Source of the DNA: an uncultured Robinsoniella sp.
GTDB lineage: Bacteria; Bacillota; Clostridia; Lachnospirales; Lachnospiraceae
Assembly (NCBI GenBank): GCA_900540475.1
Contig: UQGG01000010.1
Coordinates: forward strand, 1 to 64,000
Reading direction: 5' to 3'
Length of the DNA: 64,000 bases
The translations under genes were made by a program, and so were the position numbers. The notes beneath the pieces were generated by a model. That model was not told the DNA's origin, made no database searches, and saw only the letters and a list, made by a program, of their open reading frames with translations. Numbering within the stretch: the first letter of the stretch is position 1; each line of letters begins with the position of its first letter. Positions 17,501-25,447 of this stretch are shown piece after piece.

Positions 17501-17651
17501 TTGCGGTGGGCGGTCCGTCGTAGAACGTGTAAGTATCACATCCCTCACGGTTCTCAATACTCTTTTCAAAGATTTGGTTGTCTTCCCAGAATTTCTCTGT
17601 CTTCTTCTCCCGGTCAACAAAATTAAGATTCGTAGAAACTTTGTCGTACAT
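14532..17651 (-). CDS. ileS: Isoleucyl-tRNA synthetase, type-2-like
   Basis: Class I synthetase that charges tRNA-Ile, with an editing domain that removes misactivated valine. The protein is 1039 aa. The HIGH motif is in GPPTANGKPHIGHVLT, GWDTHGLPVE is intact, the editing domain lies at about 190-390 (AWTTTPWTLPSN), and KMSKSKGN is present. The long C-terminal anticodon-binding part shows no obvious terminal zinc-finger cysteines. Overall wording and length fit the eukaryote-like type 2 enzymes, several of which are naturally less sensitive to mupirocin (family knowledge; type assignment is inference). A complete T-box leader with an ATC specifier precedes the gene. AAGGAGG lies before the ATG. 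Confidence 0.97.
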   Translation of the reverse strand: MYDKVSTNLNFVDREKKTEKFWEDNQIFEKSIENREGCDTYTFYDGPPTANGKPHIGHVLTRVIKDMIPRYQTMKGKMVPRKAGWDTHGLPVELEVEKMLGLDGKEQIEEYGLEPFIKYCKDSVWKYKGMWEDFSATVGFWADMEHPYVTYDNNFIESEWWALKQIWDKGLLYKGYKIVPYCPRCGTPLSSHEVAQGYKDVKERSAIAKFKVKGEDAYILAWTTTPWTLPSNVALCVNPNETYVKVSMKEDGTVYYLAQALCDKVLGEDTYEVLETYVGTDLEYKEYEPLFPFTTPEKKAYFVTCDTYVTLTDGTGVVHIAPAFGEDDSQVGRRYDLPFLQLVDSKGEMTEETPWAGTFCKKADPLVLEDLKSRGLLFSAPQFEHSYPHCWRCDTPLIYYARESWFIKMTDVKEDLIRNNNTINWIPESIGKGRFGDWLENVQDWGISRNRYWGTPLNVWECECGHMHSIGSIGELKEMSDNCPEDIELHRPFIDAVTIKCPHCGKEMHRVPEVIDCWFDSGAMPFAQHHYPFENQELFKQQFPANFISEAVDQTRGWFYSLLAISTLIFNEAPYKNVIVLGHVQDENGQKMSKSKGNAVDPFDALSTYGADAIRWYFYVNSAPWLPNRFHGKAVTEGQRKFMGTLWNTYAFFVLYANIDEFDAAKYSLEYDKLPVMDKWLLSKMNTLIQTVDENLGNYKIPESARALQEFVDDMSNWYVRRSRERFWAKGMEQDKINAYMTLYTALVNVCKAAAPMIPFMTEDIYQNLVRNIDKTAPESIHLCDFPAADTAQIDKELEANMDEVLKIVVMGRACRNTANIKNRQPIGNMFVKAPFELPEFFVEIIREELNTKKVTFTDDVRNFTSYSFKPQLKTVGPKYGKLLGGIRQALPQLDGNAARDELNGNGSIKLDINGTEVVLLEEDLLIETAQTEGYVSEQDNEITVVLDTNLTPELIEEGFVRELISKVQTMRKEAGFEVTDRVVVYAKDNQKIEKILEEHREEIKSEVLADDIVTGSANGYVKEWNINGETVTMGVEKV

Positions 17652-17707
17652 GATTATATTCCTCCTTAAATTTTATACGCCTTCGCGTAATTTAAATTGC
17701 TTTATGC

Positions 17708-17742
17708 CTGCTGTGCGTTCCAGTCTGCAGGATGAATGTGCC
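17708..17742. repeat. Copy of a GTGCGTTC...GGATG-ATGTGCC repeat
   Basis: A ~35-bp stretch between the T-box terminator and ileS matches 29076-29111 at roughly 27 of 35 positions, sharing CTGTGCGTTC and ATGTGCC blocks. The two flanks are unrelated, so this is a dispersed repeat. Confidence 0.45.
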
Positions 17743-18010
17743 AAAAAAAAGCTCCCATCCCTGTAAAAGGACGAGAGCTGTACACTTCGTTAACCACCTG
17801 TTACAACATACTGACATACGCGTTCCTGTTAACGGTGGAAAACCGTCAGCACCTACTGTTATTCAGCCTGAAACTCTGAAGTGATATTCTATCTGTCCTA
17901 CTCTTACCGGTCTTCCACCACCACCGGCTCGCTGAAAATTTCGTACCGGATACTCTCCGGCATAACAGATATACTGTCTTCGTCATCGTCTTTTCTATAC
18001 ATATTGCTAA
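17743..18010 (-). promoter_or_regulatory. T-box riboswitch controlling ileS (isoleucine specifier ATC)
   Basis: On the minus strand the leader contains a Stem I region with an AGAGTA element. The specifier context GAATATCAC places the Ile codon ATC at 17883-17885. The T-box-like AGGTGGTTAACG is at 17791-17799, and a strong terminator at 17743-17780 (AGCTC...GGGAGCT then T8) completes it. Uncharged tRNA-Ile would pair with the specifier and the TGGT bulge, favouring the antiterminator. The codon agrees with the downstream gene, which strongly supports the call. Confidence 0.9.
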
Positions 18011-18015
18011 TTTTC

Positions 18016-18044
18016 ATTATATGTACCACGGAATAAAAAGTCAA
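18016..18044 (-). promoter_or_regulatory. Promoter of the ileS T-box leader
   Basis: On the minus strand TTGACT (18039-18044) and TATAAT (18016-18021) are exactly 17 bp apart, just upstream of the T-box. Confidence 0.75.
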
Positions 18045-18100
18045 GGAGGAAAAAAAATTTGTAAGTTCTGCTCATTTCCCTAAGTTTATGCTTTATTTAT

Positions 18101-18129
18101 TTGCATTTTTCCCTATAATCCTATATAAT
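18101..18129 (+). promoter_or_regulatory. Promoter of the DUF624 gene
   Basis: TTGCAT (18101-18106) and TATAAT (18124-18129) with a 17-bp spacer, 40 bp before the start codon. Confidence 0.65.
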
Positions 18130-18169
18130 TTGTTATAAACAAATAAATCGTTAAAAGAGGTATTTTAGA

Positions 18170-18901
18170 ATGGGTAGATTTTTTAGTATGGACAATAAGT
18201 TCTTCACTTTTATGTCCAGGGTAGCAGACTTGATGATGTTAAACGTTGTATTTCTAATATGCTGTATTCCGGTTGTTACCATCGGAGCTTCCTGTACGGC
18301 TATGTATTATGTCACGCTGAAAATGGCGCGTAATGAGGAATCTTACATTATAAAGGGTTTCTTCAAATCATTTAAAGAAAATTTTAAGCAGAGTACTATT
18401 ATCTGGCTGATTATGTTAGTAGCCGGCATTATCCTGCTGATGGATTTCCGGATAACCGGACAGATGAAATCCACGCTGACTACCGTTATGCGTTATGGCC
18501 TTATGGTTGTTGCAGTTGTGTATGCATTTGTATTATCTTACATTTTCCCGATTTTATCCAAATTTGTGAATTCGATTAAAAACACTTTTAAGAATTCCCT
18601 GTTTATGTCCATCAGACATCTTCCATATACATTTTTAATATTGATTGTTGCTGTTGTTCCTGCCGGAGCTACTCTTATGATCCCTATTGTATTTGCCTAT
18701 GGTCTGATCGTATGGATTCTGATCGGTTTTGCACTGATTGCATTTATTAATTCATATTTCTTCGCAAAGATCTTTGATCATTATATTCCCGACGAAGAAA
18801 ATGAGGAAAGTTCATCACAAGAGATCCCGGAGATTATGGAGCCGACTGCTTTTAAGAACTTGTCTCCTACTACGGGTTCCTCAAAGGAAAAATCAGAATA
18901 A
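18170..18901 (+). CDS. DUF624 (YesL-like) membrane protein
   Basis: Integral membrane protein of 243 aa resembling the YesL/DUF624 family. It opens with the family pattern of an FFSMDNKFFTFMSRVADL amphipathic start and a helix ending in PVVTIGASCTAMYYVTLKM, followed by four more helices (about 75-95, 105-130, 145-170 and 175-200). A hydrophilic Glu/Ser-rich tail closes the protein. Relatives sit beside carbohydrate ABC transporters in Bacillus and Clostridia, but their function is not known. Here the gene is alone, with its own promoter and a strong shared terminator, divergent from the ileS T-box unit. The ribosome site AAAGAGG is modest but correctly placed. Confidence 0.82.
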   Translation: MGRFFSMDNKFFTFMSRVADLMMLNVVFLICCIPVVTIGASCTAMYYVTLKMARNEESYIIKGFFKSFKENFKQSTIIWLIMLVAGIILLMDFRITGQMKSTLTTVMRYGLMVVAVVYAFVLSYIFPILSKFVNSIKNTFKNSLFMSIRHLPYTFLILIVAVVPAGATLMIPIVFAYGLIVWILIGFALIAFINSYFFAKIFDHYIPDEENEESSSQEIPEIMEPTAFKNLSPTTGSSKEKSE

Positions 18902-18922
18902 ATACATACTTATCGTATGATT

Positions 18923-18962
18923 AAAACAGCCAGTCCGGCTTTCTATTCGGACTGGCTGTTTT
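18923..18962. terminator. Bidirectional terminator
   Basis: AAAACAGCCAGTCCG pairs with CGGACTGGCTGTTTT around a short loop. It can serve the DUF624 gene (plus) and the histidine-kinase gene (minus), whose last codon overlaps the right edge. Confidence 0.85.
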
Positions 18963-21210
18963 ACTGTTTCGTGCCGTTTAACCCGGCTTCTGCAATTGGA
19001 AATATTAATACTGCTTTAAACAGATCCCCATCTACGCTGATGCGAAATTCACCACCCTGCATTTCCGTAAGGGATCTTGCAATTGATAATCCAAGCCCGC
19101 TGCCATCCGTACTTCTGGATTTATCCCCCTGGATAAAACGCTCCGTCAGCTCTTCCGCTTCCATATTAAGCAGATATTCTGATATATTCTTAATGGAAAA
19201 TACCATTTTTTCATACTCCATCCGGATTGCAGCATATACTCTGGTACCGGGCATGGCGTATTTTACTACATTGTTGTACAGGTTTTCTATAACCCGCCAT
19301 ATCCTGGCATTATCTGCCCGAATGATAATGGGATGATCCGGAACACTGGTGATCAGTTCCAGCCCTCTTGCTTTAAACTGGTCGTCAAATTCTCCTGCTG
19401 TCTGCAGGATCAATTCCTTAAAATTAATATTCATATATTCCAGAAGGATGTTCCCTGAACTGATCTTAGATGCTTCCAGCAGATCTTCCGTCAGATACTT
19501 GAGCCTCTGGGACTTCTGATCCAGCACCTCCAGGTAGCCTCTAGCCTTTTGATCTGACAAATCCAGTCTCTTTAGCAGATCCACATAATTAATAATAGAT
19601 GTCAGGGGCGTTTTGATATCATGGGATACATTGGTAATTAAATCTGTCTTTTGCCGTTCACTCTTTGTATTTTCTTCAATAATGGACTCCAGGCTCTTAC
19701 TCATTTTATTAACGGAATCCGCCAGCCTTTTGTTCGAGGGTAAAAATTTAGATCCGTCTATGTTATAATCAAAATCTCCATTTAATATGTGTTCAATTCC
19801 GGTTGAGATCTCATCCTGCTGCATCGTCATCTTTACTAAGTTAATGCCGATAAGCAGCTCTATCAGTATTGTCAGCGGCAGCCCCCAGACGCCCAGGCAG
19901 GTGATGAAAATAATTCCCAGCAGGATCGCAAGCAGGAATCCGATATACCAGACAAGAATCCTCACCGAAATCTTTCTTCTATAAATCATATGGTACAACT
20001 CCCGCCACATGTTCCAGATAGCGCTGTATTTCAGTAATACACCTCCCTTTACCCGGCGCACCATGCTGCCATACCACACCACAAACATTCCATTTGCAAA
20101 GCCCGCCAGCGAAAACAATACCCCTGCTATACCAGGGAAAATCCCAAGATTTTGATAGCTCAGATACGCCAGATGTCCTCCAAGAGCAATGACCATGACA
20201 CTTATAAATGTCAGCACCTCTATTGGAAAACTGTCTATTTTCATCAGATTAAATTTCCCTTTTTCATATCCTGCGATATTGGTAAAATATCCGATGGACG
20301 AAAGCCATATGAACATAAAAATGCCGCATACAACTGCAGCCGCGCGGCTCCATGGCATCCAGTTCTCATATCGTTCTTTCATATCATAAAATTCATCCTG
20401 AACCGGAAATGACGTATCGATTCCGATTATGATACGGCTGTCGATACAGTTGGGAGAAATTCCTCTTCCCAGATTGCTGTATATATTTTTTTTGAATTTC
20501 AGATTGGCATCATACTCCAGATTTTTATAATCCAGCACCACATAGGTACCCAGATTCAGAATCTGTTCTTCCGTCAAATTTGTGTTTCCATAGATTTCTT
20601 TATTATTTTTATCCAGAACCATGTATTTCAGATTGGTATTCTTACCGCTAAATTCTACTTTTAAATTATTATAATCCCAGACATCTTCCCAGATTCCCGC
20701 TATTGCAATTTTTAAATGCAGATAAAGCTTATCCCGGTCCTTTCCCGTCTCCCGGGCATATTCCCCGATATCTTTATAACCTATGGGGGGATATGCTTCC
20801 TCCATATCCAGTTCTATCCCCTGCTGTGCCCACTGCAGAAGATCATGCAGCCGGTAAGTAAGTCCGCCTTTGCTGTTTCCCATAATATTCTGATGCTGGG
20901 CATATTCTTCTATATCAACGATTCTATCCGGATCATAGACCCCGTCTGTCTCAAATTTATCGCAGCCCTCCAAAAATTCATGCAGCTGCCCGATCTTTTC
21001 TTCCACCTGTGTCTCATATTTGGCTGTTTCCGGATAGGGCTTTCCAAATGCATTCTGAAAGTCCTCCAGAGAAGTCATCATGCTGAGACTGATCATAAAA
21101 GAACAGATGATAATAATCAGCGACATGTATTCCACCGTCAGTGTTATGATCTTTCTCGCCGCCTGATGCTCACTTTCCTTACCTTTTAATTCCTCTTCGT
21201 TATTCTTCAT
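18961..21210 (-). CDS. Large membrane sensor histidine kinase
   Basis: Sensor kinase of 749 aa. One membrane helix (about 27-47) leads into an extracytoplasmic region of about 220 residues, followed by a group of about five hydrophobic segments (about 285-460), a HAMP-like linker, then HisKA and HATPase domains. The phospho-acceptor box is NVSHDIKTPLTSIINYVD, the N box is ENLYNNVVKYA and the G boxes end in DGSGLGLSIARSLTE. All residues needed for activity are visible. The number of helices is unusual for a simple EnvZ-like kinase and suggests a membrane-embedded signal. It overlaps the end of the response-regulator gene by 11 bp, so the two are translationally coupled. No target gene is adjacent. 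Confidence 0.92.
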   Translation of the reverse strand: MKNNEEELKGKESEHQAARKIITLTVEYMSLIIIICSFMISLSMMTSLEDFQNAFGKPYPETAKYETQVEEKIGQLHEFLEGCDKFETDGVYDPDRIVDIEEYAQHQNIMGNSKGGLTYRLHDLLQWAQQGIELDMEEAYPPIGYKDIGEYARETGKDRDKLYLHLKIAIAGIWEDVWDYNNLKVEFSGKNTNLKYMVLDKNNKEIYGNTNLTEEQILNLGTYVVLDYKNLEYDANLKFKKNIYSNLGRGISPNCIDSRIIIGIDTSFPVQDEFYDMKERYENWMPWSRAAAVVCGIFMFIWLSSIGYFTNIAGYEKGKFNLMKIDSFPIEVLTFISVMVIALGGHLAYLSYQNLGIFPGIAGVLFSLAGFANGMFVVWYGSMVRRVKGGVLLKYSAIWNMWRELYHMIYRRKISVRILVWYIGFLLAILLGIIFITCLGVWGLPLTILIELLIGINLVKMTMQQDEISTGIEHILNGDFDYNIDGSKFLPSNKRLADSVNKMSKSLESIIEENTKSERQKTDLITNVSHDIKTPLTSIINYVDLLKRLDLSDQKARGYLEVLDQKSQRLKYLTEDLLEASKISSGNILLEYMNINFKELILQTAGEFDDQFKARGLELITSVPDHPIIIRADNARIWRVIENLYNNVVKYAMPGTRVYAAIRMEYEKMVFSIKNISEYLLNMEAEELTERFIQGDKSRSTDGSGLGLSIARSLTEMQGGEFRISVDGDLFKAVLIFPIAEAGLNGTKQ

Positions 21211-21907
21211 CTGCTATACTCTCTACTTTATAGCCAATCCCCCATACTACTTTCAGATACCGGGGGCTTTTGGGGTTAATCTCAATCTTCTCTCTGATGT
21301 GCCTGATATGTACTGCCACCGTATTGTCGGCACCGATTGCCGCCTCATTCCAGATCTGTTCATAGATCTGGTCTATAGAAAATACCTTGCCTTTATTTTT
21401 CACAAGCAGGAGCAGTACGTTATATTCAATGGGGGTAAGTCTCACAATAACTCCATCTACCGTAACTTCCTTTTCTTCATCGTTAATGACAAGACCGCCC
21501 GTCCGATAGATTACCGTGATATCCCCTTTTACATAATTCCCCAGCTTTGTGTAGCGCCTGAGCTGGGATTTCACCCTTGCCACAAGCTCCAATGGATTAA
21601 AGGGCTTTGTCAGATAGTCATCTGCCCCATTATTAAGCCCCATTATCTTATCCGTATCTTCCGATTTTGCTGAAAGTATAATAATCGGTACCCCGCTTGT
21701 CTTTCTGATTTCCTTTGTCAATGTGATTCCGTCCAGCTTTGGCATCATTATATCTGCAATGACCAGATGAATTTCGACCAACTTTAAAGTCTGCAGGGCA
21801 TACTCCCCGTCCATCGCTTTGTAGACTTCATATCCTTCCTGGTTTAAGTATATTTCAACAGCATCCATGATCTCCTTATCATCATCGCAAACTAGTATAT
21901 TAAACAT
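21200..21907 (-). CDS. OmpR/PhoB-family response regulator
   Basis: Transcription factor of 235 aa: a receiver domain (1-120) with the acidic pocket DDD near residue 8, phospho-acceptor Asp in VIADIMMPKLDG and the switch Lys in SAKSEDTDK, then a winged-helix DNA-binding domain (about 130-230) with the typical LTPIEYNVLLLL and AVHIRHIREKIE segments. It is the first gene of a pair with the histidine kinase that follows and overlaps it. GGGAG precedes the ATG. The regulon is unknown; the pair lies between a DUF624 gene and a lipase-like gene, either of which may be unrelated. Confidence 0.94.
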   Translation of the reverse strand: MFNILVCDDDKEIMDAVEIYLNQEGYEVYKAMDGEYALQTLKLVEIHLVIADIMMPKLDGITLTKEIRKTSGVPIIILSAKSEDTDKIMGLNNGADDYLTKPFNPLELVARVKSQLRRYTKLGNYVKGDITVIYRTGGLVINDEEKEVTVDGVIVRLTPIEYNVLLLLVKNKGKVFSIDQIYEQIWNEAAIGADNTVAVHIRHIREKIEINPKSPRYLKVVWGIGYKVESIADEE

Positions 21908-21978
21908 GCTAACTCCCTATTCTTTCTGGTCCAGGTCCCACTAAAAGATGCCTGTACCAAAATGTATATTCCAGTTTT

Positions 21979-22908
21979 TTAAATCTGCCGGCTTATCCAT
22001 TGGTAAATGTCCTGGTAAACCTGTGTTTTATCCAGCTCATTCAGAATTTCATGACGGTCTTTGGGATAAAGTATGCAGGAAACTTCCTTCATACCTGTTT
22101 GTTTGAATGTCTCTACAACTTTTTTTACGCCTTTGCCCTGATCTCCCACCGGATCATCCTCTCCGGATACAAACAGGACAGGCATCTCCATTGGCATACG
22201 GTCTAAATATTCCTGGTATGTTAATTTATACAATCCGTGAAACAGATTATGGTAGGCATTCAGTGTAAATAAAAACTGGCATCTCTCTTCCGCTATGTAG
22301 GCATCCACTACTTTCTCATCCCTGCACAGCCAGTCCCGGTCTGTCCTTGCCGGTTTATAATTCCTGTTGTAACCCCCAAACGCCATTGCATCCACAAGTC
22401 TGCTTCTGTACATCCAGCCATGCCCTTTTGCCAGAATGGAGGTCAATACAATACCTGCCTTTACAGTGAATCTTGGCTTATAACCGGTCCCCATAATAAT
22501 GGTTCCTGCAAGTCCCTCTCCATGACAGCAGATATACTGTCTGGTCAAAAATGATCCCATACTGTGACCCAGAATAAAATAAGGAATTCCCGCATTTTCT
22601 TTTTCCGTCATACGCCTGAGTTTATGCATATCCCGGATCAGTGTGCGGTTACCGTTCTCTTTTGCAAAATATCCATAATATTCTTTTGACTTTATGGAGC
22701 CGCCATGCCCCAGATGGTCATTCCCTGCCACCAGAATACCCCGGTCCGCCAGATAGCCGGCAAACTCATCGTATCTTTCTATAAATTCAACCATTCCATG
22801 TGCAATCTGGAGAACCGCCCTGATCTCTCCATCCGGTGTCCATTTTACTGCATGAATCTTAGTTTCCTGATCATCCGATAAATAATAAAAATCTTCTTTT
22901 ACTGACAT
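21979..22908 (-). CDS. Alpha/beta hydrolase, monoacylglycerol lipase / lysophospholipase-like
   Basis: Cytosolic serine hydrolase of 309 aa in the Hydrolase_4 (monoglyceride lipase-like) group. The oxyanion region is IAHGMVEFIERYDEFA with GNDHLGHGGS. The nucleophile elbow is LGHSMGSFL, the catalytic Asp is in VSGEDDPVGD, and the His is in PKDRHEILNE. All three catalytic residues are present. No signal peptide is seen. Likely substrates are lysophospholipids or monoacylglycerols. I use the ATG at 22908 because GGGGTGG precedes it; a GTG three codons earlier is an alternative. It is a single gene, with about 70 bp between its stop and the response-regulator start. Confidence 0.88.
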   Translation of the reverse strand: MSVKEDFYYLSDDQETKIHAVKWTPDGEIRAVLQIAHGMVEFIERYDEFAGYLADRGILVAGNDHLGHGGSIKSKEYYGYFAKENGNRTLIRDMHKLRRMTEKENAGIPYFILGHSMGSFLTRQYICCHGEGLAGTIIMGTGYKPRFTVKAGIVLTSILAKGHGWMYRSRLVDAMAFGGYNRNYKPARTDRDWLCRDEKVVDAYIAEERCQFLFTLNAYHNLFHGLYKLTYQEYLDRMPMEMPVLFVSGEDDPVGDQGKGVKKVVETFKQTGMKEVSCILYPKDRHEILNELDKTQVYQDIYQWISRQI

Positions 22909-23128
22909 TCCATCCACCCCATCTCTTAGATTTACACAATATATATCTTTTCTGACTCAAAGCAGCACAATAAAAAGTTTTTCCTATAAATAAAACACAT
23001 TCTTCCGTTTCCATACAATAAGCCCATAATATAATATATTATAGCATAGATTAAAGGAAAAAAAATTTAAGAATTACGAAAGATCATTTTTTAGACTGTC
23101 CTATTTACCTTTTCTATGATATACTTAA

Positions 23129-23146
23129 TATAGTCAATAAACTATA
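23129..23146. promoter_or_regulatory. Palindrome in front of the ROK regulator gene
   Basis: TATAGT and ACTATA flank a 6-bp centre, 13 bp before the ATG. ROK repressors often bind their own control region, so this is a candidate operator. The dyad is short and AT-rich, so chance is possible. Confidence 0.35.
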
Positions 23147-23158
23147 ACGGAGGATAAT

Positions 23159-24307
23159 ATGATAACAGGAAGCAAGGAATTAATCCGCGATATTAACAGC
23201 CATCTTGTTCTGGAATCCATTGTAAATAACGGTCCCATATCAAGAGCGGACCTCGCCAAGGCTCTGGGGCTTACAAAAGCCACTATTTCAGCGATTGTCC
23301 AGGTTTTGATTGATGAGCACCTGGTTATTGAAATTGGCAGTGCACAGACATACAAAGGGCGAAAGCCAATCCTTCTGGATCTGAACCAGTCAGGCGGACA
23401 TGTGATTTCACTGGATGTAAGTGTGGATTACATCACGGTACTTACCTCTGACTTAAAGGGAACCCATTGCTTTGTGAAACAATATAAGAATACAGGATGC
23501 AGCCAGGAGATTCTTCCTGTTCTGATCCCGATTATTGAAAAAACCATAGAGGGGCTTTCTCCTGCTGTTCATGGTGTCATTGGTATCAGTATCGGTATTC
23601 ACGGAGTTGTTCATCATAATCACGTGATGTTCACCCCTTACTATTCTATAAAAGAGGATAACCTTTCGGACGCCTTATCCGAACATTTCCATGTACCTGT
23701 CTATATGGATAACGAAGCCAATCTTTCCGTCCTTGGTGAACGTACTTTTTATTTTGATTACCCGAATATTATTAACCTGAGCGTGCATTCCGGTATCGGT
23801 ATGGGGATTCTGATCGATGATCAGCTCTACACGGGTTATAACGGATATGCCGGGGAATTCGGGCATACCATCATCGTTCCGGACGGACGCCCCTGCCCCT
23901 GCGGCAACCATGGATGCTTTGAGCAATATGCTTCAGAACGGGCAATCCTGATGGATTACGCAAAGCGCAAAGGCATGGAAGAAGTATCTATAGATACATT
24001 GATCCGGGCTTACCAGGCACAGGACAGTGACGCAAGAGAGGTTATTTTACAATTTGTAAAATATATGGCAATCGGAATTAATAATATCCTGAATACCTTT
24101 AATCCCAACCTGATTATTATTAACAGCTCCTTTACGATGTATATACCGGATATTATAAAGCAGATCCAGGATTCCCTCTGCAACCGCATGGATAAATACT
24201 GTACCATCCTGCCATCCGGGCTGCAGGATACGGCTATTTTGCTGGGCGGCGCCTGCGTGGTCATTAAAAACTTTCTCGGAATTGATAAATTAGTGCTAAA
24301 ACCATAA
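23159..24307 (+). CDS. ROK-family transcriptional regulator (NagC/XylR type)
   Basis: Protein of 382 aa with an N-terminal winged helix (about 10-75; GPISRADLAKALGLTKATIS is the helix-turn-helix) joined to a ROK sugar-kinase-like domain. The ROK zinc motif is intact as CPCGNHGCFEQYAS, and the GEFGH element carrying the expected Glu/His precedes it. Such proteins are usually repressors released by a sugar or sugar phosphate. GGAGG sits before the ATG. No sugar gene is adjacent: the neighbours are a lipase-like gene (divergent) and ksgA (convergent), so the target is either the gene itself or distant. Confidence 0.92.
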   Translation: MITGSKELIRDINSHLVLESIVNNGPISRADLAKALGLTKATISAIVQVLIDEHLVIEIGSAQTYKGRKPILLDLNQSGGHVISLDVSVDYITVLTSDLKGTHCFVKQYKNTGCSQEILPVLIPIIEKTIEGLSPAVHGVIGISIGIHGVVHHNHVMFTPYYSIKEDNLSDALSEHFHVPVYMDNEANLSVLGERTFYFDYPNIINLSVHSGIGMGILIDDQLYTGYNGYAGEFGHTIIVPDGRPCPCGNHGCFEQYASERAILMDYAKRKGMEEVSIDTLIRAYQAQDSDAREVILQFVKYMAIGINNILNTFNPNLIIINSSFTMYIPDIIKQIQDSLCNRMDKYCTILPSGLQDTAILLGGACVVIKNFLGIDKLVLKP

Positions 24308-24308
24308 G

Positions 24309-24355
24309 AAAACCGGGAATAAAGGAGACATGATGCTTTCTTTATTCCCGGTTTT
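24309..24355. terminator. Bidirectional terminator between the ROK gene and ksgA
   Basis: A 16-bp perfect stem (left arm AAAACCGGGAATAAAG) around a ~15-nt loop, flanked by A- and T-rich ends. Confidence 0.85.
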
Positions 24356-24389
24356 CTTTATTTTCCGCTTTTCATATTCTGCAAACAGC

Positions 24390-25256
24390 TTATTCTTTTG
24401 CTGAAATGATATTACTGAGTCTTGCAAATTCACCAAGCGTAAGCGCTTCACCACGGATGGTGGGAGACACCCCCAGTTCCGCTATTGCTTCTGCAATAAT
24501 TTCTTTGGAAATGGTTATCTCCGGTGAATTATTCAGTCCGTTCACCAGCGTTTTTCTTCTCTGGTTAAAAGATGCACGAATGATGCGGAACATCAGCTTC
24601 TCATCCTTTACGTCAATTGGCGCCTCTTTGTACGTGGTCAGGCGTATTACGGCGCTGCCTACCTTGGGACGGGGCATAAAGCAGTTGGGGGGTACATTTG
24701 CAACAATATACGGTTCTGCATAATACTGCACTGCCAGTGACAGTGCTCCATAGTCCTTGCTGCCCGGTCCGGACTGCATTCTCTGTGCCACTTCTTTTTG
24801 TACCATGACGGTGATGCTGTCGATGGGAACATGACTTTCAAATAACCCCATAATAATAGGCGTAGTAATATAGTACGGGAGGTTCGCCACTACTTTCACC
24901 GGTTTGCCTCCGTTTCGCTCCATAACAAGCTGTTTTATATCCAGCTTCAGGACGTCTTCATTGATGACCGTAATATTATCGTACCCGGACAGCGTATCCT
25001 CCAAGATCGGAATCAGCGCTTTATCAATCTCTACTGCAGCCACCTCTCTTGCGGCTTCAGCCAGATACTGGGTCATGGTTCCGATGCCCGGTCCGATTTC
25101 CAATACAAAATCATCCTTTGTTATATTGGCTGAACGGATAATTTTATCCAATACATGACCATCGATTAAGAAGTTCTGTCCAAACTTTTTTTGAAACGCA
25201 AATTCATATTTTTGAATGACCTCTATAGTTTTCTGGGGATTTGACAATTTATCCAT
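24390..25256 (-). CDS. rsmA: 16S rRNA dimethyladenosine transferase
   Basis: KsgA/RsmA dimethylates two adjacent adenosines in helix 45 of 16S rRNA, a late check in 30S assembly. Its loss gives kasugamycin resistance. The 288-aa protein shows FGQNFLID, the SAM-binding LEIGPGIGTMTQYLAE, and the catalytic NLPYYITTPI. The RRKTLVNGL stretch near the C-terminus is typical. I choose the ATG at 25256 by alignment with usual N-termini; 12 bases upstream another in-frame ATG lies inside a dispersed repeat. TatD is immediately upstream on the same strand, a common neighbour of ksgA in Firmicutes. Confidence 0.96.
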   Translation of the reverse strand: MDKLSNPQKTIEVIQKYEFAFQKKFGQNFLIDGHVLDKIIRSANITKDDFVLEIGPGIGTMTQYLAEAAREVAAVEIDKALIPILEDTLSGYDNITVINEDVLKLDIKQLVMERNGGKPVKVVANLPYYITTPIIMGLFESHVPIDSITVMVQKEVAQRMQSGPGSKDYGALSLAVQYYAEPYIVANVPPNCFMPRPKVGSAVIRLTTYKEAPIDVKDEKLMFRIIRASFNQRRKTLVNGLNNSPEITISKEIIAEAIAELGVSPTIRGEALTLGEFARLSNIISAKE

Positions 25257-25353
25257 TTTTACACCCATTGCATATTGCAGAGCCGGTCTGCAATACTGCC
25301 ACAATAAAAGTTGAAAGAAGCACACTGTGGCTTCCTTTCCATATCTTAATTTT
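25257..25353 (-). repeat. Dispersed ~95-bp palindromic element, copy 1 (ends at the ksgA start codon)
   Basis: On the minus strand it reads GAAAGGAAGCCAC, a ~24-nt gap, GTGGCAGTATTGCAG, a short loop, CTGCAATA, then ATGCAATGGG and AAAAATG. Internal pairings are GCCAC/GTGGC and TATTGCAG/CTGCAATA. A near-identical element precedes the UlaE-like gene (36507-36603), and a shorter relative precedes the ABC permease gene (43201-43255). Confidence 0.7.
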
Positions 25354-25420
25354 CTTTCAACCTACACCTCCTGCATGCCGCAGACCATTCCATGGCACTG
25401 TACCAATGGGAAGTGTAAAA

Positions 25421-25447
25421 AATTTTATTTCACACTTACATATTTTT
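25421..25447. repeat. AAGTGT...ACACTT hairpin at the tatD stop
   Basis: AAGTGT and ACACTT arms enclose an AT-rich loop. Read on the minus strand it begins AAGTGTGAAATAAAAT, which resembles the AGTGTGAAA hairpins at 29321 and 29395. It overlaps the last bases of tatD and may act as its terminator. Confidence 0.5.
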
